Below are positions 1 through 8,744 of a DNA stretch of 64,000 nt, piece after piece (the stretch's first letter is position 1; each line of letters opens with the position of its first letter). The translations under genes and the position numbers were made by a program. Under the pieces are notes generated by a model. It had not been told where the DNA came from. It saw only the letters and a program-made list of their open reading frames with translations, and did no database searches. Source of the DNA: Pseudomonas sp. A-RE-19 (GTDB taxonomy: Bacteria > Pseudomonadota > Gammaproteobacteria > Pseudomonadales > Pseudomonadaceae); assembly GCF_019956555.1 (NCBI RefSeq), contig NZ_JAHBDQ010000022.1:186001-250000 (forward strand), written 5' to 3'.

Positions 1-535
1 CCTGTTTGCGTGAACGGTTGATCATCGCCAGGGTGTTGACCATGCGCTCCAGGCCTTTGACCGCCAAGTGCTCGGTCTGCACCGGAATCACCAACTGCTG
101 GCTGGCCGCCAAGGCGTTGACCATCAACACGCCGAGCAACGGCGGGCTGTCGATTACCGCGTAATCGAAGTCCTGCCAAAGTTGCGCCAGGCTCTTGGCG
201 ATCACCAGGCCCAAACCACTCTGGCCCGGCGACTGACGCTCAAGGGTCGCCAGCGCGGTGCTCGACGGCAACAGGGAAATGCGTTCGTCACTGGTGGGCA
301 TCAGCAACTGCCCGGGCAAGCCTTGCGGCACGCTGCCCTTGTGCAGAAACAGGTCGTAGCTGCTGTGTTCCAGGCTGTCGGGGTCGTAACCGAAGTAGCT
401 GGTCATGGAGCCGTGCGGGTCGAGATCAACCACAACCACGCGCTTGCCCGCCTCAGCCAGTAAACCGGCTAAAGCGATGGAGGAAGTGGTTTTACCGACA
501 CCACCCTTTTGATTGGCGACTGCCCAGACTCTCAT
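1..535 (-). CDS. ParA-family ATPase (ParC-like), C-terminal part outside window
   Basis: The first 178 residues of a ParA/MinD-type ATPase are visible; the 3' end lies beyond position 1. The start ATG at 535 gives MRVWAVANQKGGVGKTTSS, with the deviant Walker A motif KGGVGKTT at about residues 10-17, then a VDLDPHGS switch-like segment near 43-50 and DSPPLLG near 125. It follows motD by 43 bases. In Pseudomonas and Vibrio a ParA-like ATPase at this spot, next to CheW-type ParP, places chemotaxis arrays at the cell pole; that role is inferred from position and family. A plasmid-partition role is unlikely inside a chromosomal chemotaxis operon. Confidence 0.9.
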   Translation of the reverse strand, partial: MRVWAVANQKGGVGKTTSSIALAGLLAEAGKRVVVVDLDPHGSMTSYFGYDPDSLEHSSYDLFLHKGSVPQGLPGQLLMPTSDERISLLPSSTALATLERQSPGQSGLGLVIAKSLAQLWQDFDYAVIDSPPLLGVLMVNALAASQQLVIPVQTEHLAVKGLERMVNTLAMINRSRKQ

Positions 536-578
536 TCGGATTGTTCCTCCCGGTCGAAAAGGCCGACCGAGAAATAGC

Positions 579-1469
579 TCAACGTATTAATGCGGGTGAC
601 GGAGAATTGACGGCGCTCTCTCGTCCCGGCGACTTGACCGGGGTCGGTGCAGTTTGTGTGCCAGCACGCTTCAATGCGGCATCCGGTTTCGCATTGGCGG
701 TTCCGGTACCGGTGAGGCTGCGGCGTACATCGAGATTTCGTGACACCACCAGCACCACCCGACGGTTACGCGCCCGGCCTTCGGCAGTGGCGTTGTTGGC
801 CACTGGCTGGAATTCGCCATAACCCACCGACGCCAAGCGGCCAGGGTTCACGCCCTGCATCGCCAGCATGCGCACGATGCTCGCCGAACGGGCCGAGGAC
901 AGCTCCCAGTTGGTCGGGTATTGCGCGGTGCGAATCGGTTGATCGTCGGTAAAGCCTTCGACGTGAATCGGGTTGTCGAACGGCCTGAGGATCGCGGCCA
1001 CCTTGTCGATGATGTTGAACGCGATGTCGCTGGGCATCGCGTCGCCACTGCCGAACAACAGGCTGGAATTGAGCTCGATCTCGACCCACAACTCATTGCC
1101 GCGCACGGTCATCTGGTTGGAGCTGATCAGGTCGCCGAACGCCGCGCTGATGTCATCGGCAATGCTTTTGAGCGGGTCGCTGGCACCGGCGATGCCGGCG
1201 TCGACCTGCTCGCTGTCCTTGACCAGCGGCTTGGCCGGGGTCACGGTCTGCGGTCGCTCGTCACCGATGGGAATCGGCTTGAGGGCGCGGTCGGAGTCGG
1301 TAAACACCCCGATCAGCGCCTCGGAAATGACCTTGTATTTGCCTTCGTTGATCGACGAAATCGAGTACATCACCACGAAGAAAGCGAACAGCAAGGTAAT
1401 GAAGTCGGCGTAGGAAACGAGCCAGCGCTCATGGTTTACATGTTCTTCAGGTTGCCTGCGACGAGCCAT
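579..1469 (-). CDS. motD: Flagellar stator protein MotD (MotB family)
   Basis: 296 residues. One membrane segment near residues 17-38 carries SYADFITLLFAFFVVMYS; Asp22 is the expected ion-channel aspartate of MotB proteins. The C-terminal half (about 145-245) is an OmpA-type peptidoglycan-binding domain with VEGFTDDQPI, NWELSSARS and the NRRVVLVV ending. A basic, Pro-rich tail follows to residue 296. It lies 15 bases after motC. Known role: MotC/MotD is the second Pseudomonas stator pair, energising the flagellar motor together with MotA/MotB, which are encoded elsewhere. Assignment as MotD rather than MotB rests on the motC partner and the chemotaxis neighbourhood. Confidence 0.95.
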   Translation of the reverse strand: MARRRQPEEHVNHERWLVSYADFITLLFAFFVVMYSISSINEGKYKVISEALIGVFTDSDRALKPIPIGDERPQTVTPAKPLVKDSEQVDAGIAGASDPLKSIADDISAAFGDLISSNQMTVRGNELWVEIELNSSLLFGSGDAMPSDIAFNIIDKVAAILRPFDNPIHVEGFTDDQPIRTAQYPTNWELSSARSASIVRMLAMQGVNPGRLASVGYGEFQPVANNATAEGRARNRRVVLVVSRNLDVRRSLTGTGTANAKPDAALKRAGTQTAPTPVKSPGRESAVNSPSPALIR

Positions 1470-1484
1470 AATCCATTACTCCAA

Positions 1485-2225
1485 TCAATCCATGAAGCCC
1501 TGAAGCTTCAACTCGATAGAGCGAGGGTTTTCACCTTCGGCGATCGACAGGATGCCTTCCAGCAACATCTCGCGATAACGCGACTGGCGCAACGCGATGG
1601 ACTTGAGCTTGGCGGCAACCGGCAGCAGCACCAGGTTGGCACTGGCCACGCCGTAGATGGTGGCGACGAACGCGACGGCAATACCGCTGCCCAGTTGCGA
1701 CGGATCGGCCAGGTTGCCCATGACGTGGATCAGGCCCATCACCGCACCGATGATGCCGATGGTCGGCGCGTAGCCGCCCATGCTTTCAAAGACTTTGGCG
1801 GCTTCGATGTCGCGGCTTTCCTGGGTGTAGAAATCCACTTCCAGGATGCTGCGAATCGCTTCCGGCTCGGCGCCGTCCACCAGCAATTGCAGGCCTTTGC
1901 GCGAGTAGCTGTCGGGTTCGGCGTCGGCCACCCCTTCCAGGCCGAGCAAACCTTCCTTGCGGGCGGTCAGGCTCCAGTTCACTACGCGATCGATGCCACC
2001 AGCCAGATCCACCCGAGGGGGGAAAAGAATCCAGGCGAGAACCTGCATGGCGCGCTTGAAGGCGCTCATCGGCGATTGCAGCAGCGCCGCGCCGATGGTC
2101 CCACCGAGCACGATCAACGCCGCCGGGCCGTTGGCCAGCGCGCCGAGGTGACCGCCTTCAAGGTAGTTGCCGCCAATGATGGCGACGAACGCCATGATGA
2201 TCCCGATAAGGCTGAGCACATCCAT
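1485..2225 (-). CDS. motC: Flagellar stator protein MotC (MotA family)
   Basis: 246 residues, polytopic. Starts MDVLSLIGIIMAFVAIIGG. Hydrophobic segments appear at about 3-20, 30-50, 145-170 and 178-200, the four-helix pattern of MotA/ExbB proteins, with a charged cytoplasmic loop between segments two and three. The ATG at 2225 shares its first base with the cheB stop (TGATG), indicating translational coupling; an in-frame start three codons earlier would lie inside cheB and is less likely. It forms the stator with MotD, next downstream. Confidence 0.94.
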   Translation of the reverse strand: MDVLSLIGIIMAFVAIIGGNYLEGGHLGALANGPAALIVLGGTIGAALLQSPMSAFKRAMQVLAWILFPPRVDLAGGIDRVVNWSLTARKEGLLGLEGVADAEPDSYSRKGLQLLVDGAEPEAIRSILEVDFYTQESRDIEAAKVFESMGGYAPTIGIIGAVMGLIHVMGNLADPSQLGSGIAVAFVATIYGVASANLVLLPVAAKLKSIALRQSRYREMLLEGILSIAEGENPRSIELKLQGFMD

Positions 2226-3355
2226 CAGAGGCACGCCTCGACCAGGTGCCGGCCGATATCGTCCAGGCTGTACACCGCGTCCGCGAGCTCGGCTTTGACG
2301 ATGGCCATCGGCATGCCGTAGATCACGCAGCTGGCTTCATCCTGAGCCCAGATCGCACTGCCGCCCTGCTTGAGCAGACGCGCGCCTTCGCGACCGTCGG
2401 CGCCCATGCCGGTCAGTACCACCGCCAGAACTTTGTCGCCGTAGGACTTGGCCGCAGAACCGAAGGTGATGTCCACGCACGGTTTGTAGTTCAGACGCTC
2501 GTCGCCCGGCAGGATTTTCACCGCGCCACGGCCGTCGATCATCATTTGCTTGCCACCCGGTGCCAGCAGCGCCAGGCCCGGACGCAGGATGTCGCCATCC
2601 TCGGCTTCCTTGACGCTGATGCGGCACAGCTTGTCCAGACGCTCGGCGAACGCCTTGGTGAAGGCTGCCGGCATGTGCTGGATCAACACGATCGGTGCCG
2701 GGAAATTGGCCGGCAACTGGGTCAAAACCCGTTGCAGCGCAACCGGACCACCGGTGGAGGTGCCGATGGCGACCAGTTTGTAGGCTTTGCGTTTCGGCGC
2801 TGGCGACGAGGGAGTCGCTGCATGGCTGCGAGCCGGAATCGGTGCCGGTGCCGGACGCGCAGGCGCGCTGCTGCCGTAACTGCCGATGCTCGAAGGCGCA
2901 GGTGTCGGGGCTGGCGCGGCTACCGGTGCCGGAGGGGTGTAGGCACTGACACGACGGTTACTGCGCGAGATGCTGAGAATCTTCTCGCACAGCAGTTGCT
3001 TGACCTTCTCCGGGTTGCGCGAGATGTCTTCGAAATTCTTCGGCAGGAAGTCCACCGCGCCGGCGTCCAGCGCATCGAGGGTCACCCGCGCGCCTTCGTG
3101 CGTCAGCGAGGAGAACATCAACACCGGGGTCGGGCAGCGCTGCATGATGTGCCGCACCGCCGTGATGCCATCCATCATCGGCATCTCGTAGTCCATGGTG
3201 ATCACGTCTGGCTTGAGGGCCAGTGCCTGATCAATCGCCTCTTTGCCGTTGGTTGCCGTACCGACAACCTGGATATTCGAATCCGCTGAAAGAATTTCCG
3301 AGACGCGGCGGCGGAAAAACCCCGAATCGTCCACCACCAGGACTTTGACTACCAT
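2225..3355 (-). CDS. cheB: Chemotaxis protein-glutamate methylesterase CheB
   Basis: 376 residues. The N-terminal receiver domain (about 1-125) has the acidic pair Asp9-Asp10, phosphoacceptor Asp55 in TMDYEMP and a conserved lysine in LPKNFEDIS. A Pro/Ala-rich linker covers about 140-185. The C-terminal methylesterase domain (about 188-376) has GTSTGG with the catalytic serine, IQHMP with the histidine, and GMGADGREG with the aspartate. It removes methyl groups from chemoreceptors when phosphorylated by CheA, giving adaptation. The start at 3355 was chosen because the receiver domain begins there; the reading frame stays open 31 codons further upstream without family similarity. It lies 49 bases after cheA. 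Confidence 0.97.
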   Translation of the reverse strand: MVVKVLVVDDSGFFRRRVSEILSADSNIQVVGTATNGKEAIDQALALKPDVITMDYEMPMMDGITAVRHIMQRCPTPVLMFSSLTHEGARVTLDALDAGAVDFLPKNFEDISRNPEKVKQLLCEKILSISRSNRRVSAYTPPAPVAAPAPTPAPSSIGSYGSSAPARPAPAPIPARSHAATPSSPAPKRKAYKLVAIGTSTGGPVALQRVLTQLPANFPAPIVLIQHMPAAFTKAFAERLDKLCRISVKEAEDGDILRPGLALLAPGGKQMMIDGRGAVKILPGDERLNYKPCVDITFGSAAKSYGDKVLAVVLTGMGADGREGARLLKQGGSAIWAQDEASCVIYGMPMAIVKAELADAVYSLDDIGRHLVEACL

Positions 3356-3404
3356 AAACACTCCGTTAGACGGGGCGAGGCTCAGTCGCCCCGCTCCCCC
3401 AGAA

Positions 3405-5657
3405 TCAAATACGCCGTGCGGCGTAACGCTTGAGCATGCTCGGCACATCGAGAATCAGTGCAATGCGGCCGTCACCGGTGATGGTGGCGCCGGACATGCC
3501 CGGGGTTCCCTGGAGCATTTTGCCCAATGGCTTGATGACCACTTCTTCCTGACCCACCAACTGGTCGACGACGAAGCCGATCCGCTGAGTGCCCACCGAA
3601 AGAATCACCACATGGCCTTCGCGTTGCTCTTCGTGAGCGGCGGAGCTGACCAGCCAGCGCTTGAGGTAGAACAGAGGCAGCGCCTTGTCCCGCACGATCA
3701 CCACTTCCTGGCCGTCCACCACGTTGGTGCGCGACAGGTCGAGGTGGAAGATCTCGTTGACGTTCACCAGCGGGAACGCGAACGCCTGGTTGCCGAGCAT
3801 GACCATCAGCGTCGGCATGATCGCCAGGGTCAACGGGACCTTGATGACGATCTTCGAGCCCTTGCCCTTGGTCGAGTAGATATTGATGGTGCCGTTGAGC
3901 TGGGCGATCTTGGTTTTCACCACGTCCATGCCCACGCCGCGCCCGGAGACGTCGGAAATTTCGGTCTTGGTCGAGAAGCCCGGAGCGAAGATCAGGTTGA
4001 AGCAATCCGACTCGCTGAGACGGTCCGCCGCATCCTTGTCCATCAGGCCTTTCTTCACGGCGATACCGCGCAGAACATCGGCGTCCATACCTTTGCCATC
4101 ATCGGAGATGGACAGCAGGATGTGGTCGCCTTCCTGTTCAGCGGACAGGATCACCTTGCCGCTGCGAGGTTTGCCCATCGCTTCGCGATCAGCCGGTTCT
4201 TCGATACCGTGGTCGACCGAGTTGCGCACCAAGTGGACCAACGGGTCGGCCAGGGCCTCGACGAGGTTCTTGTCGAGGTCGGTTTCTTCGCCGACCAGCT
4301 CCAGGTTGATCTCTTTCTTGAGCTGGCGAGCCAGGTCACGAACCAGACGCGGGAAGCGCCCGAAAACTTTCTTGATCGGTTGCATCCGGGTCTTCATGAC
4401 CGCGGTTTGCAGGTCGGCCGTGACCACGTCGAGGTTCGACACGGCCTTGGACATGGCTTCGTCGCCGCTGTTGAGGCCCAGACGGACCAGGCGGTTACGC
4501 ACCAGTACCAACTCGCCGACCATGTTCATGATTTCGTCGAGACGCGCGGTATCGACCCGCACGGTGGTCTCGGCTTCGCTGGCCGGTTTTTCCGGTGGTG
4601 GCGCAGCCGGGGCACGGGCAGGCGCCGGTGCAGCCGCGGCCGCCGGTTTCGGCGCCTCGGCTTTAGGCTCGGGGGCTTTGGCCACAGCTTTTGGCGCAGG
4701 CGCCTTGGCCGCTGGAGCCGCTACCGAGGCGGCAGCCGAAGCGGTGCCGACTTCAGTGAACTTGCCTTTACCGTGCAATTCGTCGAGCAGCGATTCGAAC
4801 TCGTGATCGGAGATCAGATCGCCGCCAGCGGCTTTAGCGGTTGGCGCAGCCGGGGCCGGCGCCGAAGCAATCGCCGACTCCAGCGCATCGACCGCAAAGT
4901 TGCCTTTGCCATGCAACTGGTCGAGCAGTGCTTCGAATTCGTCGTCAGTAATGTCGGAGCTGTCGCCTGCCGCTTTCGGGGCAGCCGGTGCGGTAGGCGC
5001 TGCGGCCACGGCATCGGGGGCGAACTGGCCTTTGCCGTGCAACTGATCGAGCAATGACTCGAACTCGGCATCGGTGATTTCGTCACTGGTCGCCGCATCG
5101 CTGGTCGGCGCCGGTGTCGGAACAGCAGCTGGCGCCTCGGCCTGAGCCTTGACGGCATTCAGCGAGTCCAGCAGTTGTTCGAATTCGTTATCGGTGATGT
5201 CACCTGACTCGCTTTCGGCGGCAGGCTCTTGCGCCACTTCAGCGACAGGTGCCGCTTCATCGGCGGTTTGCGGCTCGGCCAGACGGGCCAACGCTGCAAG
5301 CAATTCAGGCGTGGCAGCCGTGATCGGACTGCGTTCGCGGACTTCGCTGAACATGCTGTTCACCGCGTCCAGTGCCTCGAGAACCACGTCCATCAGTTCC
5401 GAGTCGACGCGTCGTTCACCCTTGCGCAGGATGTCGAACACGTTCTCGGCGATGTGACAGCACTCCACCAGCTCGTTGAGCTGGAGGAAGCCGGCGCCCC
5501 CTTTTACAGTGTGAAAACCGCGAAAAATTGCATTGAGCAAATCCGCATCATCCGGTCGGCTTTCAAGCTCGACCAGCTGTTCGGACAGTTGCTCTAGAAT
5601 CTCGCCGGCCTCAACCAGGAAATCCTGAAGGATCTCTTCATCGGCGCCGAAGCTCAT
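3405..5657 (-). CDS. cheA: Chemotaxis histidine kinase CheA
   Basis: 750 residues. The HPt domain has the phosphorylated histidine His49 in FRGFHTVKGG. From about 150 to 350 lies a long Ala/Pro-rich linker holding four spaced copies of an acidic motif like DDEFEALLDQLHGKG. Then come the dimerisation helices (VDTARLDEIMNMVGEL), the ATPase with HLVRNSVDHG (N box), DDGKGMD (G1) and GRGVGMDVV (G2), and a C-terminal CheW-like domain. It phosphorylates CheY and CheB in response to receptors coupled through CheW. The repeats probably help bind CheY/CheB or polar ParP/ParC proteins; this is inference. It sits between cheZ (54-base gap) and cheB. Confidence 0.98.
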   Translation of the reverse strand: MSFGADEEILQDFLVEAGEILEQLSEQLVELESRPDDADLLNAIFRGFHTVKGGAGFLQLNELVECCHIAENVFDILRKGERRVDSELMDVVLEALDAVNSMFSEVRERSPITAATPELLAALARLAEPQTADEAAPVAEVAQEPAAESESGDITDNEFEQLLDSLNAVKAQAEAPAAVPTPAPTSDAATSDEITDAEFESLLDQLHGKGQFAPDAVAAAPTAPAAPKAAGDSSDITDDEFEALLDQLHGKGNFAVDALESAIASAPAPAAPTAKAAGGDLISDHEFESLLDELHGKGKFTEVGTASAAASVAAPAAKAPAPKAVAKAPEPKAEAPKPAAAAAPAPARAPAAPPPEKPASEAETTVRVDTARLDEIMNMVGELVLVRNRLVRLGLNSGDEAMSKAVSNLDVVTADLQTAVMKTRMQPIKKVFGRFPRLVRDLARQLKKEINLELVGEETDLDKNLVEALADPLVHLVRNSVDHGIEEPADREAMGKPRSGKVILSAEQEGDHILLSISDDGKGMDADVLRGIAVKKGLMDKDAADRLSESDCFNLIFAPGFSTKTEISDVSGRGVGMDVVKTKIAQLNGTINIYSTKGKGSKIVIKVPLTLAIMPTLMVMLGNQAFAFPLVNVNEIFHLDLSRTNVVDGQEVVIVRDKALPLFYLKRWLVSSAAHEEQREGHVVILSVGTQRIGFVVDQLVGQEEVVIKPLGKMLQGTPGMSGATITGDGRIALILDVPSMLKRYAARRI

Positions 5658-5677
5658 TAAGGGGGTGCTCCTACAGG

Positions 5678-5718
5678 TCTAAAAACCCAAAAAACCTAAA
5701 ATTCTAAAACTCTAAAAT
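5678..5718 (-). repeat. U-rich imperfect tandem repeat in the cheZ-cheA junction
   Basis: On the minus strand the sequence is a run of degenerate units of about 8 bases, TTTTAGAG, TTTTAGAA, TTTTAGG, TTTTTTGGG and TTTTTAGA. It begins at the cheZ stop codon and fills most of the gap before cheA. The mRNA here would be an unstructured U-rich leader just upstream of the cheA ribosome-binding region. Possible roles are binding by Hfq or another RNA-binding protein, or slippage; nothing in the sequence decides between them. Confidence 0.6.
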
Positions 5719-6500
5719 CCCAGGCTGGATAACAAATCGTCCACATCGTCCTGACCGGACACAACGTCTTCTCTTTTATCGGCATGAATCTGTGGACCTT
5801 CACCCTGAGAGAGATGTTTTTGCGGATCTTTTTCAGCCAGCATCGCTTCACGGTCATGTTCGATACCCGCAAAGCGGTCGACCTGACTGGCCATGAGCAC
5901 GAGCTTGAGCAGGTTGCTTTCAACTTCGGTGACCAATTGGGTCACGCGTTTGATCACTTGCCCTGTGAGGTCCTGGTAATCCTGGGCCAGCAGAATGTCG
6001 TTGAGGTTGCTCGACACGACGCGGTTGTCCTCACTGCTGCGTGTCAGGAAACCATCGACCCGCCGGGCCAGTTCACGGAACTCTTCAGCCCCGACTTCGC
6101 GACGCATGAACCGCCCCCAATCCGTGCTCAGCGCCTGAGCTTCGTCGCTCAGGCTGTTGATCAGCGGCGTGGCGTTTTCCACCAGGTCCATGGTGCGGTT
6201 GGCCGCGGCCTCGGTCAGCTTGACCACATAGCCCAAACGCTCGGTGGCATCGGTGATCTGAGACACCTCTTCGGCTTGCGGCATGTGCGGGTCAATCTGA
6301 AAATTGACGATCGCGCTATGCAGCTCGCGAGTGAGCTTGCCCACTTCCTGGTACAGGCCGCGGTCACGGGTCTGGTTGAGCTCATGGATCAGTTGCACAG
6401 CGTCGCCGAACCTGCCTTTTTCAAGGCTTTCGACCAGTTCGACCGCGTGTTTTTTCAGGGTCGACTCAAAATCGCCCTGTGAAGATTCGTTATGCTCCAT
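5712..6500 (-). CDS. cheZ: Chemotaxis phosphatase CheZ
   Basis: 262 residues, mostly helical and soluble. It contains LLAQDYQDLTGQVIKRV at about 164-180; the Asp and Gln of the QDxQDLTGQ motif match the catalytic residues of CheZ. The extreme C-terminus DDLLSSLGF is the amphipathic CheY-binding tail. It speeds dephosphorylation of CheY-P and so ends the switch signal. It lies 22 bases after cheY, so the two are certainly co-transcribed. Length and motifs agree with other Pseudomonas CheZ proteins. Confidence 0.96.
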   Translation of the reverse strand: MEHNESSQGDFESTLKKHAVELVESLEKGRFGDAVQLIHELNQTRDRGLYQEVGKLTRELHSAIVNFQIDPHMPQAEEVSQITDATERLGYVVKLTEAAANRTMDLVENATPLINSLSDEAQALSTDWGRFMRREVGAEEFRELARRVDGFLTRSSEDNRVVSSNLNDILLAQDYQDLTGQVIKRVTQLVTEVESNLLKLVLMASQVDRFAGIEHDREAMLAEKDPQKHLSQGEGPQIHADKREDVVSGQDDVDDLLSSLGF

Positions 6501-6522
6501 AGCTCCCCCGTGGCGCAGTACA

Positions 6523-6894
6523 TCAACCGATGCGTTCGAAAATCTTCTCGATTTTTTCTTTCAACGCCTGGGCTGTGAAGGGTTTGACCACATAGCCGTT
6601 AACACCGGCCTGGGCCGCTTCGATGATTTGCTCGCGCTTGGCTTCAGCGGTCACCATCAGCACCGGCAGGTGCTTGAGCTTTTCATCGGCGCGCACGTGA
6701 CGCAGCAGGTCGATACCGGTCATGCCAGGCATGTTCCAGTCCGTTACCAGAAAGTCGATGCTCCCGCTGTTGAGTACCGGAATGGCAGTGGTGCCATCAT
6801 CCGCCTCGACCGTGTTGGTGAACCCAAGGTCACGCAACAGGTTTTTTATGATCCGCCGCATCGTTGAGAAGTCATCAACGATGAGGATTTTCAT
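6523..6894 (-). CDS. cheY: Chemotaxis response regulator CheY
   Basis: 123 residues, a single receiver domain. MKILIVDDFSTMRRI opens with Asp7-Asp8, phosphoacceptor Asp52 is in VTDWNMPG, the switch threonine is in LMVTAEAK and the conserved lysine in YVVKPFTA. Phosphorylated CheY binds FliM/FliN to change rotation. A TTG eight codons upstream (position 6918) keeps the frame open, but the ATG at 6894 begins exactly at the domain edge as in other CheY proteins; GGAGG lies 17 bases before it, rather far, so the upstream start is not excluded. Confidence 0.97.
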   Translation of the reverse strand: MKILIVDDFSTMRRIIKNLLRDLGFTNTVEADDGTTAIPVLNSGSIDFLVTDWNMPGMTGIDLLRHVRADEKLKHLPVLMVTAEAKREQIIEAAQAGVNGYVVKPFTAQALKEKIEKIFERIG

Positions 6895-7040
6895 GTTCTT
6901 GTCCAATTCGACCTCCAAGCAGTCTTAAACGCGCCCAGCACCTGGACACGCCATTTCAATCAATCCGGCAAAGCACTCAATGACTGTCTGGAGCACAACA
7001 GATCGAGACCGGCGCAGTTAACACCACACCAGCTCCATTC

Positions 7041-7058
7041 GCAGTGTCCCCACACTGC
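7041..7058 (-). other. Hairpin just after fliA
   Basis: GCAGTGT and ACACTGC form a perfect 7-base stem around a CCCC/GGGG loop, starting 3 bases after the fliA stop codon. There is no T run after it on either strand, so it is not a typical factor-independent terminator. It may protect the 3' end of the fliA message or pause polymerase before the 140-base leader of cheY. The rest of the fliA-cheY gap shows no clear promoter. Confidence 0.4.
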
Positions 7059-7060
7059 CT

Positions 7061-7801
7061 TCAGCGCGCTCGCCACTCCCCCAAACGCCCCCGCAAACGG
7101 GCCGCGCACTGGCTGTGTAACTGGCTGACCCGCGATTCGCTGACCCCCAGGACCTCACCGATTTCCTTGAGGTTCAACTCCTCGTCGTAGTACAGCGCCA
7201 ACACCAGTCGCTCACGCTCCGGCAAATTGGCAATCGCGTCCGCCAGCGCCGCCTGGAAGCGTTCATCTTCCAGATCGCGTGACGGCTCAAGATGAGCACT
7301 GGCGCCATCCTCGTGCAGCCCTTCGTGTTCGCCGTCCTGCAACAGATCGTCGAAACTGAATAACCGGCTGCCCAGGGTGTCGTTCAAAATCCCGTAATAA
7401 TCGTCGAGACTCAATTGGAGTTCGGCCGCAACCTCGTGATCTTTAGCATCACGGCCGGTTTTAGCTTCAATCGAGCGAATCGCGTCACTGACCATACGGG
7501 TATTACGGTGGACCGAACGTGGCGCCCAGTCCCCCTTGCGCACTTCATCGAGCATCGCGCCGCGGATTCGAATGCCCGCGTACGTCTCGAAACTCGCGCC
7601 TTTGCTGGCGTCGTATTTGGTTGATACTTCAAGCAGGCCGATCATCCCGGCCTGGATCAGGTCTTCGACCTGGACACTGGCCGGCAGACGCGCCAGCAAG
7701 TGATAGGCAATGCGTTTGACCAGTGGCGCGTAACGCTCGATCAGCTCGTACTGCGCGTCACGTGCCGATTTCTTGTAGAGGTTGTAACCGCTGGCTGTCA
7801 T
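7061..7801 (-). CDS. fliA: Flagellar sigma factor FliA (sigma-28)
   Basis: 246 residues. Region 2 is seen in LVKRIAYHLLARLPASVQVE followed by DLIQAGMIGLLE; region 3 around GIRIRGAMLDEVRKGDWAPRS; region 4 at the C-terminus with LPERERLVLALYY and LKEIGEVLGVSESRVSQ (helix-turn-helix). It directs RNA polymerase to late flagellar genes such as fliC and is held by the anti-sigma factor FlgM, not encoded here. ATG at 7801 overlaps the fleN stop by 4 bases (ATGA); an upstream in-frame extension inside fleN is rejected because it lacks family sequence. Confidence 0.98.
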   Translation of the reverse strand: MTASGYNLYKKSARDAQYELIERYAPLVKRIAYHLLARLPASVQVEDLIQAGMIGLLEVSTKYDASKGASFETYAGIRIRGAMLDEVRKGDWAPRSVHRNTRMVSDAIRSIEAKTGRDAKDHEVAAELQLSLDDYYGILNDTLGSRLFSFDDLLQDGEHEGLHEDGASAHLEPSRDLEDERFQAALADAIANLPERERLVLALYYDEELNLKEIGEVLGVSESRVSQLHSQCAARLRGRLGEWRAR

Positions 7802-8628
7802 AGCACGGGTCCTGCCGTTTGTTGCACGAGACGCTCGACGAAAAACTCCAGGTGCCCGCGCGGGTTGGCCGGCAGCGGCCAGGTATCGACCTTCTGCGCA
7901 ATGGCCTTGAAAGCCAGGGCGCACTTGGAACGCGGAAAGGCTTCGTAGACGGCACGCTGCTTCTGCACGGCCTTGCGCACGCATTCGTCGTAAGGCACCG
8001 CACCGACGTATTGTAAGGCGACGTCAAGAAAACGATCCGTGACCTTGGTCAGCTTGGCGAACAGGTTGCGGCCCTCCTGCGGGCTCTGCGCCATGTTGGC
8101 CAGGACGCGGAAGCGGTTCATGCCGTAATCGCGGTTAAGCAGTTTGATCAGCGCGTAGGCGTCGGTGATCGAGGTTGGTTCGTCGCACACCACCAGCAAG
8201 ACTTCCTGGGCTGCGCGCACGAAACTGACTACCGAGTCACCAATGCCCGCAGCGGTGTCGATCACCAATACGTCGAGGTTGTCGCCGATGTCGCTGAAAG
8301 CCTGGATCAGGCCGGCGTGCTGGGCCGGGCTCAGGTGAACCATGCTCTGGGTGCCGGACGCGGCCGGGACGATGCGGATACCGCCAGGCCCTTGCAACAG
8401 CACGTCGCGCAGCTCACAGCGGCCTTCGATCACGTCGGCCAGGGTGCGTTTGGGTGTCAGCCCCAGCAGGACGTCGACGTTCGCCAGCCCCAGATCGGCA
8501 TCCAGCAGCATGACGCGCCGGCCGAGCTCAGCTAGAGCCAGGGACAAGTTCACTGACACGTTAGTCTTGCCGACGCCACCTTTGCCGCCGGTCACCGCGA
8601 TCACCTGTACGGGATGCATGCTGCCCAT
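7798..8628 (-). CDS. fleN: Flagellar number regulator FleN (FlhG), MinD-like ATPase
   Basis: 276 residues. The deviant Walker A motif GGKGGVGKTNVS is at about 14-25, DADLGLANVDVLLGL follows near 42-56, and VIDTAAGIGD near 125 is the switch II region. In Pseudomonas FleN binds FleQ and lowers its activity, keeping flagellar number to one, and works with FlhF at the pole. A 116-base gap separates it from flhF; I see no strong promoter there. The coupling with fliA (ATGA overlap) indicates one transcript. Confidence 0.96.
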   Translation of the reverse strand: MGSMHPVQVIAVTGGKGGVGKTNVSVNLSLALAELGRRVMLLDADLGLANVDVLLGLTPKRTLADVIEGRCELRDVLLQGPGGIRIVPAASGTQSMVHLSPAQHAGLIQAFSDIGDNLDVLVIDTAAGIGDSVVSFVRAAQEVLLVVCDEPTSITDAYALIKLLNRDYGMNRFRVLANMAQSPQEGRNLFAKLTKVTDRFLDVALQYVGAVPYDECVRKAVQKQRAVYEAFPRSKCALAFKAIAQKVDTWPLPANPRGHLEFFVERLVQQTAGPVL

Positions 8629-8744
8629 GTTATTTCTTTACCTTGTCTTACTTAGACGGAGGCCACATTACTGGCTGCGCGTTCACCAACTGAACAATGC
8701 ATGGCAGACCATCGATGTAGGTACAAAAACTGTTCATTAATACC

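Noticed and set aside
3243..5057. Open frame of 604 codons opposite cheA
   Set aside because: It is antisense to CheA, whose catalytic boxes are all intact; the repeated Arg/Gly stretch mirrors the Ala/Pro linker.
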